Shown piece by piece: positions 9,977-19,740 of a stretch of 64,000 nt of DNA; the stretch's first letter is position 1, and each line of letters starts with the position of its first letter. The stretch covers positions 1,240,001 to 1,304,000 of the forward strand of contig JAPNXP010000002.1 in NCBI GenBank assembly GCA_028753945.1. The letters are read 5' to 3'. The position numbers were made by a program, and so were the translations under genes. The stretch comes from Hexactinellida sp. DTS-2022. Its lineage: Eukaryota; Porifera; Hexactinellida. The notes beneath the pieces were generated by a model. The model saw only the letters and a list, made by a program, of their open reading frames with translations. It did no database searches and was not told the DNA's origin.

Positions 9977-11028
9977 ATTATAACTGTTCTTGTAACGGCA
10001 CAAATGACTATATAGGGAGTGGACAGAACTGTAGTTACGACTCTGACGGAGACATGTATCCTGACTATGGAGTTTTTTGTTGTAGTATTAACGAGTACTG
10101 TGTGGATAACTGTCGATTCACATACAACCCTTTACAAGAAGACTGTGATAATGACGGTATTGGAGATGCATGTACCAGCTATCTGGATTTCGATCCTGCT
10201 ATAGTAACACTAATGAACAGATCCATTGTGTTAGAACCAGGGATTAAAAACTTCAGTTTGAACCTGGCCTTGTCTCACAACTCTAGCTACACAGTGAGTG
10301 TACAGAGCTGTGAGGTTGGATGGATAGAGTGTCAGCACTATTTACTTAACAACCACAGTTATTCAGGCAGTGAAGAGATTGAACTGTATCTGGATTCTGA
10401 ATGGAACTTGAATTACCTTTTGCTCTCAATATCCCATCACGGGAATGATAGCAGAGTTGGATTGTTGGTGATCTCTCAGAACTTATCTGTTCCTGAATTG
10501 CAATCTCGTTCTTTCGTCTCCGGGGACAGAGTATGGGTGGGAGTGTCTGTGAGCTCCTGTACCTCTGAGTGTCCTAATTTGAATTCCTCTCTGTGGTCTG
10601 TCGGCTTGAGAGACGTGAATATATCTGGTATGACTGATTATTTTTCATTGGAGTTAGAGTACTGTGAGTTCTTACCGAGTGTCCACTGGTTTGGATTCAG
10701 TTCATATGTGTACTCTGTTTTTGTGAAGCAAGCCACCGTTCTAATGAACGGTCGTTACAAGCTTCTTGTATCTGACAGTATTTCCTATGAAGAAGCACTA
10801 TTCACACTTAACTATGTTGGACTGCAGAATTGTAGTGACGAGCTGTCCTTCGGTTTATACTGGAATTGGACCTATGTATCCATGTCCCAGACTATTGCAT
10901 GTTCACATCTAATGGGGGAGTATGGTGCCGTTGATAACATTAACTTGACCATCAGTAGGAGCTGTGAAACTGATTCTAATTTCTCATCTCTGGCTGCTGA
11001 GTGTAGCTTTGACGGAGACGGGGATCAA
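9977..11028 (+). CDS. Receptor gene 1, exon 3 (cassette A1: TSP3 + ectodomain + HRM-like)
   Basis: Starts in phase 1 after CTTTCTTTAG. The first residues complete a short EGF-like motif (NCSCNGT...GSGQNC). A thrombospondin type-3 Ca-binding motif follows (DSDGDMYPD, then DNDGIGDAC). Then comes a ~220-residue unrecognised domain with many N-glycosylation sites, paralogous to residues ~505-745 of exon 1. It closes with an HRM-like segment (YWNWT ... SRSC ... AEC). The exon ends GGGGATCAA|GTGAGT in phase 0. The A/B phase pattern makes B+A a frame-neutral cassette of 483 codons in most copies. Confidence 0.82.
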
Positions 11029-11094
11029 GTGAGTATATACGTATTTTACGTAATATCTTTATTATACAATCTTTAACCGCTAAATGTATTATTA

Positions 11095-11240
11095 CGAGCC
11101 CTTCGGTCTCGGTCGCTTTGCGACGTATCGGAGCTACGCACCTCAAGTTAACGGCCTTACTCCTCACCCTTTCTACCATGGAAAATGGCAGAAAGGGAGT
11201 TATATACATCCCTTTAGAAAATTTCCATAGTTTTAACTTG
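11095..11240. repeat. Truncated copy of the CGAGCCCTTCGG retroposon-like repeat
   Basis: It starts CGAGCCCTTCGGTCTCGGTC, the same 5' end as the full copies at 22666, 23567 and 32459, then diverges. No 3' tail is seen. Confidence 0.6.
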
Positions 11241-11249
11241 TTTTTCATA

Positions 11250-11836
11250 TACTAAATTTATAAATGCGAAATTCGTGTTCAGCATACTTGTTTACCTATA
11301 ATACCCGTTAAAGCTAACTTCTGGTTTGATTTTGAATTTTCATTAATTTGTTTACCTAATTTTGTGTAAACAACAACAACAAATATTAATATTAGAAATT
11401 TATAAATGCGAAATTCGTGTTCAGCATACTTGTTTACCTATAATACCTGTTGAAAGCAAACTTCTAGGTTGATTTTGAAATTCATTAATTTGTTTACTTA
11501 TTTGTGTCAACAACAACAAATATTAATATTAGAAATTTATAAATGCGAAATTCGTGTTCGGCATACTTGTTTACCTATAATACCTGTTGAAAGCAAACTT
11601 CTAGGTTGATTTTGAAATTCATTAATTTGTTTACTTTTTTGTGTCAACAACAACAACAAATATTCATGTAAGAAATTTATAAATGCGAAATTCGTGTTCA
11701 GCATACTTGTTTACCTATATTACCCGTTGAAAGCTAACTTCTGGTTTGATTTTGAATTTTAATTAATTTGTTACCTTTTTGTGTAAACAACAACAAGTAT
11801 TCATATTATAAATTTATAAGTGCGAAATTCGTGTTC
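11250..11836. repeat. Minisatellite, period about 140 bp
   Basis: Four full units and a partial fifth start near 11253, 11394, 11532, 11671 and 11808. Each opens with ATAAATGCGAAATTCGTGTT and ends in a CAACAACAACAAATATT stretch. Units differ by scattered substitutions and small indels. The last unit is interrupted by the P-like element at 11845. Confidence 0.8.
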
Positions 11837-12362
11837 AGAATACTCATAGACTACTTTAATAAAGGACTGTAGGCTGCCAGCTCGGGTCTTGGAACTTATT
11901 GATATCTCTTAATCCGCTAATGCTAGACACAGGAAATGTATTATTGTCGTATAGGAAGTCATATTTTGGGAGTCCATTGGTCCGATTGCCTAATCTCAAA
12001 TATTTGTGGAATGTGAGTTTTTCGGTTTTCACACCTTTCCATTTATGGTAATAATCTCAAATTCACGACTTCAGTTAGAGTTAGACATAATAAATTGTAT
12101 TATTGTCGAATAGTAAGTCACATGTAAGGAAGATATTGACATATTGACTATCAGTAATTAGCTTTGCTCGACAAATTAGGTGGTTTGTTGCCATTAGCCA
12201 CCAAAAATCTTTCTTAAGCCACCAAATTTTGCCTTTGGAGGCTTGACTATCCCACTATAATTGTTGATTATATGACCTTGTGTAGATTATATTTTTGTTG
12301 CATTATTTGCTATTAATATTAGTGTTGTTTTACGGCATCAGAAGTTTGTTAAGCCATCATTG

Positions 12363-12812
12363 CAGAGATGGAACCGGTCGGGATTTTCATGACCCGACCC
12401 AACCGGTGCAGTTGGAAATTTGACCCGACCCGACCGGCCGGTCGACCGGTCAATCATATCTAGCAATAATTTATAAATAATAGAATAAGAATCTACTGTA
12501 GTGTCATGTCTATAATTTAGGAATAAATATTATGGCCATAGACCATTTAAGGAAGCCTCCTTTAATACTTCAAAGCTCTCAAGGGCTATTGGAGCCAGAT
12601 TCAATCAAAACAAATTATGATATTTTGATATCGAATAGATCATATGGAGATCTCGACCGGCCGGTCAGGGTTCGACCGGCCAGTCAAAGTTCCTACCGGT
12701 ACCCGACCCGACCCGACCCGACCCGACCCGACCCGACCCGACCGGTCGATCGGTGCCGGTCAGACCCGACCGGTCGACCGGTGCCGGTCAGACCCGACCG
12801 GTTCCGTCTCTG
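12363..12812. mobile_element. hAT-type MITE with GACCC/ACCGGTC repeats
   Basis: The ends CAGAGATGGAACCGGTCGG and CCGACCGGTTCCGTCTCTG are flanked by the exact 8-bp duplication CATCATTG (12355-12362, 12813-12820). The interior has a tandem GACCC run (about 12704-12740) and several ACCGGTCGACCGG palindromes. Open frames here are low-complexity artefacts. Confidence 0.85.
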
Positions 12813-12924
12813 CATCATTGGTTTGTTAAACCAGCCATTGTTTATTCTTTAGCCACCATAAAAAGTGAGGTAGTGTTAATTAGTCACCATCATAATTACA
12901 TTTTGTCGAGCACTTTACTAATTA

Positions 12925-13112
12925 CAGTGGAACCTCGTTAATACAAACACCAGCGTATGGTTAAAACATGTTCGCTTTATCCGGAGTTCGTATTAATTAA
13001 GTGAAGTATTACCCATTGAATAGCCATTGTAGGGACCAGATTTTGTGGAACTGTTTGTTCGTCTTATCCGGAAATTCGTATTAACCGTGCTCGTACTAAC
13101 GAGGTTCCACTG
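12925..13112. mobile_element. pogo/Tigger-like MITE
   Basis: Inverted ends CAGTGGAACCTCGTTAATAC and GTACTAACGAGGTTCCACTG over 188 bp. TA precedes the left end; the right flank is CA, probably a mutated TA. Confidence 0.75.
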
Positions 13113-13478
13113 CAGTTAAGCTACGAATTCTCACTATAGTTTAATAACTCGTAGTATCATAGTTTACCTACTTATATTACAACTCCAGATATGATCAAAG
13201 TTCGTTTTTGCCCAGTGTACCGAGTTAGAGATACCTAGTTAGTGATTCAGATTCATACAGATTCATAGTTAGCATAAACTTAGAATGTTCAGTTGCGATC
13301 ATCATTCTGTTTGTTGTGCACATCACATTATCTTTACAAAAACGAACCTACTATCTACAAGTTCTTGTGAGAAGACATACAGAGGGGCTTAGGGTGGGTG
13401 CCTGCCCACTTCTAGATCCGCTAGTTAAGAGGATAAATCGAAGAGTGTACAAATGATAGTAATTTATATAGTTAAATT

Positions 13479-13883
13479 TAGGGCTGAAACGAATATACCG
13501 AATATTCGAATATTCGTTCGAAATGATTGAACGAATATTCGTTAGTTTTCAAACGAATATTCGCTTGGACGAAAATTAGATTGAAACGGATATTCGTTGT
13601 CTACTTTTGAACAAGAACATGACTTTTGTTTAGCTTGGAGAGATCGTAAAAATAAATTCCTACCTAAACTAGCTGATAATATGTTAACTTGTGTCTATTA
13701 CACTTTGTAACTATTATTAAACATTTGTAACATTAATAAAAACCTATTTTCCAATGTATTTTGTGTCTTGAAATTGAATTAATAATATATATTGCTTAGT
13801 CATCCAAACGAACGAATATTCGAATATTCGTTCGTTTAGAAAAAGGTTCGTTCGTTACATTTCGAATATTCGTTTCAGCCCTA
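13479..13883. mobile_element. hAT-like MITE of the AGGGCTGAAACGAATAT family
   Basis: The ends TAGGGCTGAAACGAATAT and ATTCGTTTCAGCCCTA, with many CGAATATTCG palindromes inside. A sister copy at 26487-26899 has a clean 8-bp target duplication. None is evident here. Confidence 0.75.
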
Positions 13884-14147
13884 GCTCAACTTAAATTTAT
13901 TGATAGTATAGTATACATTGTTATGAATAGAGATTATAAAAGAGCCAGAATGATTATTTAGCACCGATGTGTAAATTTAGGAAATTATTATGTCAGTTAT
14001 GGATTTTTGACTAATACTGATCTATTGACATTTGTTGAACCACCTTTGATTATTAATAGTTCAGCTCTTTATAGTATTATGTTTATCAGTTCCATTCTCG
14101 CAACTTGAAGCGTCTTAGACTTAGAGACTGACATCAGGATACGAATT

Positions 14148-14378
14148 ATGCCAAAGCATTGTGTTGGGTATAATTGTATAGGTGGGCACTAGTTTATACT
14201 CCGTTTTCATACTGATTAAAATGAACGGAATAGGTGGATTGAGGGAATGCCAAATAATCCACGGAGTCTCAAAGATCGAAGAGAAATCTTTGTGCGTGAA
14301 TCACATTTTGAATGTGTTTGGGCGACTGTAAAAGGTGGAAAGCAGCCAGTTAGACCTCCTACCGATTTAAATCGGTAA
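14148..14378 (+). pseudogene. Decayed THAP-domain exon
   Basis: A single frame from ATG at 14148 to TAA at 14376-14378 with two internal stops (TAG at 14190-14192, then TAA). It keeps THAP landmarks: MPKHCVGYNC with the first cysteine pair, NRWIEGMP around the invariant Trp, and SHF. The cysteine expected before ESHF is Arg. THAP domains are the DNA-binding heads of P-type transposases, which supports the assignment of the surrounding element. Confidence 0.7.
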
Positions 14379-14959
14379 ACAATGGCTGGTTTAACAAACT
14401 AATGGTGGCTTAACAAACTTCTGATACCGTAAAACAATACTAATATTAATAGCAAATAATGCAACAAAAATATAATCTACACAAGGTCATATAATCAACA
14501 ATTATAGTGGGATAGTCAAGCCTCCAAAGGCAAAATTTGGTGGCTTAAGAAAGATTTTTGGTGGCTAATGGTAACAAACCACCTAATTTGTCGAGCAAAG
14601 CTAATTACTGATATTCAATATGCCAATATCTTCCTTACATGTGACTTACTATTCGACAATAATACATTTATTATGTCTAACTCTACTGAAGTCGCGAATT
14701 TGAGATTATTACCATAAATGGAAAAGGTGTGAAAACCGAAAAACTCACATTCCACAAATATTTGAGATTAGGCAATCGGACCAATGGACTCCCAAAATAT
14801 GACTTCCTATACGACAATAATACATTTCCTGTGTCTAGCATTAGCGGATTAAGAGATATCAATAAGTTCCAAGACCCGAGCTGCAGCCTACAGTCCTTTA
14901 TTAAAGTAGTCTATGAGAATACTTGTTTACTTTTTATAACATTTGTTTACCAATTATAA

Positions 14960-15085
14960 CATTTGACAGTTAGTTTATATCTCATATATTAATGCTTTTT
15001 CTATTCCCCCATCACTCTAATACAATCCGGACAAACAAACAAACAAACACACAAACAAACAAACACACAACAATCGAGATTTAAT
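14960..15085. repeat. Microsatellite-tailed retroposon 3' end
   Basis: An (ACAAAC)n/(CA)n stretch followed by CAATCGAGATTTAATAATAT. Equivalent tails end the elements at 23566, 24464, 33880 and ~54235, so this is probably a heavily 5'-truncated member of that family. Confidence 0.5.
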
Positions 15086-15112
15086 AATATACGTAGATTA
15101 TGTTTTATGTAG

Positions 15113-15509
15113 TTTTTGATGTTTTCTGTGATTCTCAATCCGTCCAATTTTTTCTTCTCATCTCTTGACAATGTCACTCTCAAGTATAGCTATATCCATG
15201 ACTGTTTGAATCTCGTAGATAGTGAATTCAACCTTTTGGATTTCTACTATATGGATATTGTTCTCCGGGATAATATTGTTTACTTTAGATTCAATACTTC
15301 TCTCTTCACAGTTGGTAATATCAGCTCTATCTTCACCAGAGATTGGTTCAAGAAAGTGCGTATTGCATGGAGTAACTGTGTCAATGAATTCTCTATTGCA
15401 AACTTTGTGCAATCACTCAAGTGCAATTGTATTCATGACTTCAGTAACAGGGATCCGGATCAGGTGTCTATTGTGGAGATTTGTCATAAACAAGCTTGTT
15501 CCTGCGAAG
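15113..15509 (+). CDS. Receptor gene 1, exon 4 (cassette B2)
   Basis: Phase 0 start after TTTTATGTAG (FLMFSVILNPSN...), phase 1 end at TGCGAAG|GTAATT. 132 codons. Same domain type as exon 2, with cysteines at the equivalent places (NCVNEFS, CNCIH, ACSCE). Closely similar to the B exons at 52935, 55869, 60140 and 63074 of gene 2. Function unknown; extracellular by context. Confidence 0.8.
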
Positions 15510-15585
15510 GTAATTTGTACTTTTAATTTTATTACCCCAGCTTACCTACCACATACATAATCCAACAGAAGTTAGTCAGTTAGTT

Positions 15586-15736
15586 CAGTGGTTCTCAAAG
15601 TGTGGGTAGCGATCGGCGATCGGTCGCCACCTAATCTTGTGGGGTCGCTACCTTTAGCTTATAGTTACGAGATTTAGCTCTGCTACTTAAATGATAGAAA
15701 TTTGGGGTCGCGACATAAAAATTTCCAGAACTCCTG
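15586..15736. mobile_element. hAT MITE (CAGTGGTTCTCAAAG family)
   Basis: The ends CAGTGGTTCTCAAAGTGTGG and CCAGAACTCCTG, with near-matching 8-bp flanks AGTTAGTT and AGTTATGT. The termini look like those of Charlie-type hAT elements. The orthologous insertion is present in every gene-2 unit (53578, 56512, 60783, 63717), so it predates their duplication. Confidence 0.8.
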
Positions 15737-16408
15737 AGTTATGTCATAAGTAGAATACACTCACGCATCACTTGTGTGTGCGTTTAGTAACGCTCGTATT
15801 GGATCAATAATTCGCTGCTCCTGTTATCATTGGGAATTTCTTCGTGTCGATGTTGTAACAACTTCTCGCTATGCATTCATTGTATGGGACCTAGTTATCA
15901 TCCGAGTTTTACTGAGATGTACCCACCTGTTCGTTAGTAGTTAAAATATTTCTACCACATTTAATAATAGGGTGTGTGCCTTAAAAGCGATAATTATTGT
16001 CATAGATCGATTAGAGCTATTTATCTCCCAAGAGCACTCACAAATTGAATACGTATTTGCCAAAGCGAATATTCAACTATACCAAATCATCTCATTATCA
16101 TTATCTCATCAAATAATGAGATAGTAATATACTAATAATGAGATGCTCCTGCCCGCACCTTCATATTTGCTTCATGTGGAGCTGAAACATTATTAGCATT
16201 AACACTGGCCTAAACTCCACAATACCTAATTCTTGATTTTTACATTAATGCAAAGTATATCTTGCTTTGTGCGCAAATAAACTGTAATAACTAATGCGTA
16301 CAGGGAAAGTCCAGGGTATTCCTGCGAATATATTCAGGGTTTCATACAGGGGGGCCCCCTTGAATCCCCCCACAAATATAAAAATTGGAAAGTATGATGC
16401 CATATTAT

Positions 16409-16728
16409 CAGGGTTGCCGTGGGAGTGGAATTTCCATTCCCATCCCCATTCCATCTCCACAGGATTTCTGTGGGGATCCCCATGGGAATCCCCATATAGG
16501 GACATGGGAATCCCCATATAGGACACATACAAATAGGCTGCTATAACAATTCAGAAAAAAAAGTAGCATGAAAATGAAGTAACAGGTGTAAGGCCCTGTA
16601 GGCCTTGTATGAGTAGTATTGGTATCCATAAGAGTATCCTTTAGGGGATTCCCAGTGGGAATTCCCATGGGGATCCCCACAAGGGAAAAACTGATTCCCA
16701 TTCCCATCCCATACCCACGGCAATCCTG
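16409..16728. mobile_element. hAT MITE with GGGAATCCCCAT repeats
   Basis: The ends CAGGGTTGCCGTGGG and CCCACGGCAATCCTG, exact 8-bp duplication CATATTAT (16401-16408, 16729-16736). Gene-2 units lack it at the equivalent place. Apparent long frames (MGIPMGIP-like) are translations of the internal repeats. Confidence 0.85.
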
Positions 16729-16757
16729 CATATTATTATTGTTTTTTATTTCTCTAG

Positions 16758-17812
16758 ATAATACCTGTTCTTGTATTGGCACAAATAACTATATAGGGAG
16801 TGGACAGAACTGTAGTTACGACTCTGATGGAGACATGTATCCTGACTATGGAGTTTTTTGTTGTAGTATTAACAAGTACTGTGTGGATAACTGTCGATTC
16901 ACATACAACCCTTTACAAGAAGACTGTGATAATGACGGTACTGGAGATGCATGTACCAGCTATCTGGATTTCGATCCTGTTAGAGTAACACTAATGAACA
17001 GATCCATTGTGTTGGAACCAGGGATTAAAAACTTCACTTTGAACCTGACCTTGTCTCACACCTCTAGCTACACAGTGAGTGTACAGAGCTGTGAGGTTGG
17101 ATGGATAGAGTGTCAGCACTATTTACTTAACAACCACAGTTATTCAGGCAGTGAAGAGATTGAACTGTATCTGGATTCTGAATGGAACTTGAATTACCTT
17201 TTGCTCTCAATATCTCATCACGGGAATTATAGCAGAGTTGGATTGTTGGTGATCTCTCAGAAATTATCTGTTCCTGAATTGCAATCTCGTTCTTTCGTCT
17301 CCGGGGACAGAGTATGGGTGGGTGTGTCTGTGAGCTCCTGTACCTCTGAGTGTCCTAATTTGAATTCCTCTCTGTGGTCTGTCGGCTTGAGAGACGTGGA
17401 TATATCTATTACTGATTATTTTTCATTGGAGTTAGAGTACTGTGAGTTCTTACCGAGTGTACACTGGTTTGGATTCAGTTCATATGTGTACTCTGTTTTT
17501 GTGAAGCAAGCCACCATTCTAATGAACGGTCGTTACAAGGTCATTGTGACAGGAGACAGTATCAGAGGAGATTCTACATTCGACCTGTTATACCCAGGTC
17601 TATATCATGCATGTGAAGGCTACCTAGATCTTGGACTGTATTGGAATTGGACAAGCATGGGAGATCTACGTCCACTTGAGATCCCGTGTTCTGATTTGAT
17701 TGGAATCTTTAATCAGCATTCTAGTGGGAAATACTTAACCAGGGAATGTGGAACAGAAGGAGATTGGTCTGACATTTCTGGACAATGTGCTTTCAACGGA
17801 TCTACGAAACAG
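16758..17812 (+). CDS. Receptor gene 1, exon 5 (cassette A2, mosaic)
   Basis: Phase 1 start after TTTCTCTAG, phase 0 end at ACGAAACAG|GTACTT; 1055 nt. It has the EGF-like start, the TSP3 motif (DSDGDMYPD, DNDGTGDAC), the unnamed ectodomain and the clearest HRM-like end of the A exons (YWNWT ... PC ... TREC ... GDW ... C). The first ~780 nt are nearly identical to exon 3. After NGRYK (near 17540) the sequence changes abruptly to a diverged version, which suggests gene conversion or unequal exchange. The last A exon before the terminal B exon. Confidence 0.82.
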
Positions 17813-17968
17813 GTACTTTAAATACAATTGCAATTATACTCAAAAATTGTTAATAACTTTAACTTATGACTTAAGAGACTACTCTAGTTTTTAGACTTCT
17901 AGCTAAATTGGCATATTTAATTAAAGGACTTTCAATGTATCTAGTATGATCTATATATATTTACTTAG

Positions 17969-18353
17969 GTAATGGTAATTACTTCAATTTTGAATCCTTC
18001 AAACAGATTATTTCTACCAAATGTTTCTTACGGCAATCAATGTCTTGGTGAATTAATGTACAATCTCTCTTTTGAAGACACATCATTAACTAATCCAGAT
18101 TATAAAGAAATTGACAATATAGCATATTTTCGACTGGATGCCACGTTAGCTTCAACAAAAGTGATAGAAAGGATAGCGAATACAGTAATCTTTCCAATCC
18201 TTAAAACACTATTAGAGACTTGTATTGATGACTACTCTGTTTATGTACTCAGCCAATCAACCATTTGTGAATGTAATCCTAACACTAAAGAGGCTGTTAG
18301 AGACAGAGTTAACTTTGTCAACCTCTGTGACGAACTTGCCTGTTCATGTGGGG
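17969..18353 (+). CDS. Receptor gene 1, exon 6 (terminal cassette B3)
   Basis: Phase 0 start after TTTACTTAG (VMVITSILNPSN...), phase 1 end at GGGG|GTAAGT, a strong donor. 128 codons with the B-type cysteine pattern (CIDDYS, CECN, ACSC). It is the most diverged B copy, consistent with a fixed position next to the membrane-proximal exon. It joins in frame (G|AT) to the exon at 38321. Confidence 0.78.
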
Positions 18354-18819
18354 GTAAGTTGCTCAATGCTAATGCAGCAATAATATTGTCCATCATCTAA
18401 AATATTCTTGGTGTACTGCTATCAGGGAATTAAAGGTTCACGAACGGACTGAATAAACCCAATTCAGTTCATCTCTAATTGACGCACGTTCAGTTCGTTC
18501 ACGTTCATCTCCTAACTTCAATACCACCAGCGTTCATTCAGTTCGTTCAGCGTGAGTCCCTTAAAAGTCCTGCGTTCTGTTCGTTCAGGTCTATTTTAAA
18601 AAGTTCTTTCGTGAACCTTTCAATCTCAAATTGGTCAGTACCCGTTCTGACTTATTCACTGGATTACTGTATTAAATTATTTATGCCCTTTCAGTAGTTG
18701 GCGACCAAAAGATTGTGCAATGTGGCTTAGTTAATCAACCATAACAGCCTTATCACGAAACCCAGTAGGGCCAATTGTCATGTGGTTCTTCATGTGTGTG
18801 TCTGTAAAACACAATATTA

Positions 18820-18943
18820 TAGTGCAACCTCGATTATTCGAACTCGTTGGGACCAGTCAAACTGTTCGGATATTGTAATACTGAACTGCTTTGTGGAACA
18901 TTGGCACCAGCGGCTAGGGTGTTGTGAAATCGAAGTTGCACTG
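18820..18943. mobile_element. pogo/Tigger-like MITE
   Basis: Imperfect inverted ends AGTGCAACCTCGATTATTCG and AATCGAAGTTGCACTG around 124 bp; TA-rich flanks. No coding capacity. Confidence 0.6.
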
Positions 18944-19147
18944 TTATGATTTATATTTTAATGATTTTAATTTGCTAAGCAAGTTATTATATTTCACTTA
19001 AATTACTTGTAGCTACAAATACCAAACACTAACTACTACTAAGAGAAAAGGTTACTACCAGTAGATAGTAGGTTTCTTAGGATAATTCTTATTGTTGTGG
19101 TAAATAGCCAAGCTGTGTATTAATTGATAACAACATCAACAAATTTT

Positions 19148-19740
19148 TACTGTGCCGACTATACTATAGTATAGTGGCCCAGTATTGGTCTTAGTGCTTT
19201 GGTTATTACTGTGCCGACTATACTATAGCAAGGCTGGTTTCGGTTAACCGTTGCTGACATCGGTTAACGGTTAGGGATTTTATTAACCAGTTAGCCGGTC
19301 TATTGGAAAACAGTAGAGTTATTGGGAAATTAATGTATTTAGTATTAAAAATTTTTGAATTTAATCAGAATATGTAGCCCTAAATCCATTTCTCATCACC
19401 ACTTAATAAATTTTATTGGACAACATTGATTTAAATTTGCCTAAATCACGAAATTTATAGGTTAATATACTTATGCAGTTATACTTTATACACCAGAGTC
19501 TTATTATGTATTATAGTCAAATTTGTATAAAGGATTTATTGTATTGAGTAGGATGGGCGGTTAACCGGTTAACCGTGGCGAGTAATCGAATTGTAACCGT
19601 TGCCACAGATCGGTTAGCCAACCCCACCCTTGACTATAGTATAGTGGCCCAGTTCTAATCTTACTGCCTTGGTTATTACTGTGCCGACTATACTATAGTA
19701 TAGTGGCCCAGTTCTAATCTTAGTGCTTTGGTTAGTTATT
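19148..19740. repeat. ~60-bp minisatellite with palindromic core (three copies, one split)
   Basis: Each unit contains GTGCCGAC then the perfect palindrome ACTATACTATAGTATAGT and GTGGCCCAG, ending TTTGGTTATT. The second copy is split in the palindrome by the hAT element at 19229-19632. Further copies lie at 28842, 29819 and 31620. Confidence 0.8.
19229..19632. mobile_element. hAT-like MITE with GGTTAACCG palindromes
   Basis: The ends CAAGGCTGG and CCACCCTTG, with ACTATAG duplicated on both sides (19222-19228, 19633-19639; 7 of the 8 bp usual for hAT). It was inserted into the palindromic core of a minisatellite unit. Inside are several GGTTAACCG-type palindromes. Confidence 0.7.

Larger units (their letters stand above)
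11845..14915. mobile_element. P-superfamily-like foldback transposon with ~500-bp inverted ends
   Basis: It begins CATAGACTACTTTAATAAAG and ends with the inverted sequence, flanked by the exact 8-bp duplication AGAATACT (11837-11844 and 14916-14923). The arms (about 11845-12362 and 14390-14915) pair over more than 500 bp. The centre carries a decayed THAP-domain reading frame (14148-14378), and P elements make 8-bp duplications, so P-superfamily is the best assignment. Three later elements are nested inside (12363, 12925, 13479). Confidence 0.8.
11029..15112 (+). other. Intron 3 of receptor gene 1, filled by transposons
   Basis: GTGAGT donor and TTTTATGTAG acceptor. It contains a GC-hairpin repeat relic, a ~140-bp minisatellite, a 3.07-kb P-like element with three nested insertions, and a microsatellite-like retroposon tail just before the acceptor. 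The paralogous intron in gene 2 is only 74 nt, so almost all of this is acquired DNA. Confidence 0.7.
15510..16757 (+). other. Intron 4 of receptor gene 1
   Basis: GTAATT donor, TTTCTCTAG acceptor. It holds two hAT MITEs (15586-15736 and 16409-16728). The remaining sequence is collinear with the equivalent intron in gene 2, which shows that the whole B-intron-A block is an old duplication unit. Confidence 0.75.

Noticed and set aside
12532-12852. Open frame rich in RPDPT repeats
   Set aside because: A translation of the GACCC tandem run inside a hAT MITE with exact target duplication.
16245-16782. Overlapping frames with MGIPMGIP-like repeats on both strands
   Set aside because: Produced by GGGAATCCCCAT repeats of the MITE at 16409-16728.
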